This document shows positions 5,798 to 7,030 of a DNA stretch of 7,030 nt, piece after piece. The DNA comes from an uncultured Anaerobutyricum sp. (GTDB taxonomy: Bacteria; Bacillota; Clostridia; Lachnospirales; Lachnospiraceae), in assembly GCA_934317185.1 (NCBI GenBank), contig CAKREJ010000088.1, positions 1-7,030 of the forward strand. Reading direction: 5' to 3'. Position 1 is the stretch's first letter. Every line of letters begins with the position of its first letter. The notes beneath the pieces were generated by a model. It made no database searches and was not told the DNA's origin. It saw nothing but the letters and a program-made list of their open reading frames with translations. The position numbers were made by a program, and so were the translations under genes.

Positions 5798-5897
5798 AAA
5801 TAATAGAAATAACAGATGCTGTATCGTAAAGAATAAAGTATATAGTAATAAAAAAGTAAGACAACAGAATTATAAAGAAATGGAGAAACGAAGCAAA

Positions 5898-6623
5898 ATG
5901 GATTATTTATTAGATGTACATACCCATACGATTGCCAGTGGCCATGCATATAACAGTATGATGGAAATGGCAAAGGCGGGTTTTGATAAAGGTTTAAAGC
6001 TTCTTGGAATAACAGAGCATGCACCTATGATGCCTGGAACTTGTCATGCTATGTATTTTCATAATTTAAAGGTTGTTCCAAGAACAATGTGTGGAATTGA
6101 ATTGATGCTTGGTGCAGAATTAAATATTTTGGATTATGATGGACATATAGATTTAGACACTCGTGTTTTAAAACAGTTAGATATTAAAATTGCCAGTCTG
6201 CACAGTGTCTGTATTCAGCCGGGAACAAAGCAGGAGAATACACGGGCTGTTTTAGGAGCAATTCATAATCCGTTCGTGGATATAATCGGGCATCCGGATG
6301 ATGGAATCTATCCGTTAGAGTATGAACCAATCGTAGAAGCAGCGAAAGAAACCAATACACTTTTGGAAGTGAATAATAATTCTTTAAATCCAATGGGTGC
6401 CAGAAAGCATACACGAGAGAATCTGATTGCGATGCTTGAATTATGTAAGGAATATGAACAGCCGGTTATTATGAATAGTGATTCTCATGTATTTTGTGAT
6501 GTAGCAAGAAGAGATTTTTCCGAAAAACTGATAAGAGAAATAGATTTTCCTGAAAATTTAATTGTGAACCGATCCGTAGAAGTATTTAAAGAATATATTC
6601 ATAGAAAATATGAAGAAAAATAA
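5898..6623 (+). CDS. PHP-domain phosphoesterase, YcdX type
   Basis: This 241-residue protein is predicted to be a trinuclear-metal (Zn-type) phosphatase of the PHP superfamily. Ligand residues fall where E. coli YcdX has them, shifted by one: His8 and His10 (DVHTHT), His16 (SGHAY), His41 (TEHAP), Glu74 (GAELN), His102 (ASLH), His132 (GHPDDG), and Asp195 and His197 (NSDSH). Length matches YcdX (about 245). The natural substrate is not known from sequence. The ATG at 5898 is chosen because it gives the standard MDYLLDVHTHT N-terminus; GGAG at 5882-5885 is 12 bases upstream, a weak and distant site. The same frame is open back to an ATG at 5673 with AAGGA 6 bases before it, which would add 75 residues encoded by the repeats; this is judged spurious but not excluded. 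The YerC-type gene follows after 39 bases. Confidence 0.92.
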   Translation: MDYLLDVHTHTIASGHAYNSMMEMAKAGFDKGLKLLGITEHAPMMPGTCHAMYFHNLKVVPRTMCGIELMLGAELNILDYDGHIDLDTRVLKQLDIKIASLHSVCIQPGTKQENTRAVLGAIHNPFVDIIGHPDDGIYPLEYEPIVEAAKETNTLLEVNNNSLNPMGARKHTRENLIAMLELCKEYEQPVIMNSDSHVFCDVARRDFSEKLIREIDFPENLIVNRSVEVFKEYIHRKYEEK

Positions 6624-6662
6624 AATGCATTAAGACGATAATGTTTTAGAAAGGGTGAAATT

Positions 6663-6968
6663 ATGGGGAAAAGTGTACATAACGAAGAAACCAGAAGGCT
6701 GATGGAAGGTATTTTAAAGCTGAAGTCTGTAGATGAATGCTATGCTTTTTTTGAGGATTTGTGTACAGTAAATGAATTGCTGTCTTTAGGACAGCGTTTT
6801 GAGGTGGCAAATATGCTTCGAAATCATAAAACTTATAACGAAGTGGCAGAAGTTACAGGTGCCTCAACTGCAACAATAAGCAGAGTAAATCGATGTCTGA
6901 ATTATGGAACAGACGGATATCAGCTTATCCTTTCCCGGATGGACAAAGATTCTGATACACAGGAATAA
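6663..6968 (+). CDS. yerC: YerC/YecD family TrpR-related DNA-binding protein
   Basis: This 101-residue protein of the Trp repressor superfamily resembles B. subtilis YerC (about 104 residues). An N-terminal helical part with LMEGILKLKSVDECYAFFED (13-32) and LSLGQRFEVANML (40-52) leads into a helix-turn-helix at about 57-78, TYNEVAEVTGASTATISRVN, with ASTATISR as the probable recognition helix. The fold is that of TrpR, but tryptophan sensing has not been established for the YerC group, and the targets are unknown. AAGGGTGA at 6651-6658 serves as ribosome site. It lies 39 bases after the PHP gene with no terminator or good promoter between, so it is probably expressed from the promoter at 5562-5590. 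No terminator is visible before the window ends. Confidence 0.9.
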   Translation: MGKSVHNEETRRLMEGILKLKSVDECYAFFEDLCTVNELLSLGQRFEVANMLRNHKTYNEVAEVTGASTATISRVNRCLNYGTDGYQLILSRMDKDSDTQE

Positions 6969-6995
6969 TGAAAAAAGAAAAACAATATATCCATC

Positions 6996-7030
6996 ATGAA
7001 CGATAGCTTGTTGTACCGGGATGTATCGAT
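6996..7030 (+). CDS. possible start of a further gene, cut by the window edge
   Basis: An ATG at 6996 opens a frame MNDSLLYRDVS that runs off the right edge. It has no clear ribosome site. A second ATG at 6968, overlapping the yerC stop and preceded by AGGA, encodes only 12 codons before a TAG. Neither can be judged without the following sequence. Confidence 0.2.
   Translation, partial: MNDSLLYRDVS

Noticed and set aside
5773..5800. Intrinsic terminator at the end of copy B2
   Set aside because: The AAGAATG/TATTCTT stem is followed by TTTGGCAAATA rather than a U tract.
6637..6642. GATAAT as a -10 box for a separate yerC promoter
   Set aside because: No -35-like hexamer at 15-19 bases upstream.
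7001..7030. Hairpin CGATA...TATCG at the right edge
   Set aside because: A 5-bp stem with a large loop, cut by the window end; cannot be judged.

Overview
The window looks like chromosomal DNA of a low-GC, Gram-positive gut-type Clostridia, most likely a Lachnospiraceae relative. The grounds are AT-rich sequence with strong AGGAGG-type ribosome sites, SigA-type promoters, an FBP-activated type of L-lactate dehydrogenase, a TatD-linked type radical SAM protein, a YerC-type TrpR-family protein and a Cys-lipidated ABC binding protein. This family placement is inference, not proof.

Layout. (1) Positions 1-164 hold what may be the last codons of an upstream gene, then a promoter. (2) 165-1163 (+) encodes an NMT1/SsuA-type solute-binding lipoprotein. 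(3) 1159-1336 is a very large quasi-palindrome between two convergent genes; its outer tips contain both stop codons. (4) murI, glutamate racemase, runs leftward from 2111 to 1332. (5) 2112-2320 holds divergent promoters. (6) From there rightward come a YfcE-type phosphodiesterase (2321-2827), a pyridoxal/pyridoxamine kinase (2892-3713) and a small radical SAM protein (3716-4384), which look like one transcription unit ending in an intrinsic terminator at 4442-4472. (7) L-lactate dehydrogenase follows (4516-5460); its Shine-Dalgarno lies inside a second terminator-like hairpin. (8) 5461-5897 is a long gene-free stretch with a good extended -10 promoter and a roughly 300-nt leader made largely of stacked repeats. 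(9) A YcdX-type PHP-domain phosphoesterase (5898-6623) and a YerC/TrpR-family regulator (6663-6968) close the window.

The genes are mostly housekeeping: cell-wall D-glutamate supply, vitamin B6 salvage, lactate fermentation, solute uptake and metal-dependent phosphoesterases. No defence system, CRISPR array, transposase, rRNA or tRNA is visible.

The unusual content is non-coding. It consists of the intergenic quasi-palindrome, a three-copy hairpin module (4405-4439, 5711-5745, 5763-5797) with stem-preserving substitutions, a pair of mutually exclusive long stems in the leader of the PHP gene, and the ldh ribosome site buried in a terminator-like stem. The three-copy module also keeps a reading frame open upstream of the PHP gene, which creates a probable gene-start trap.
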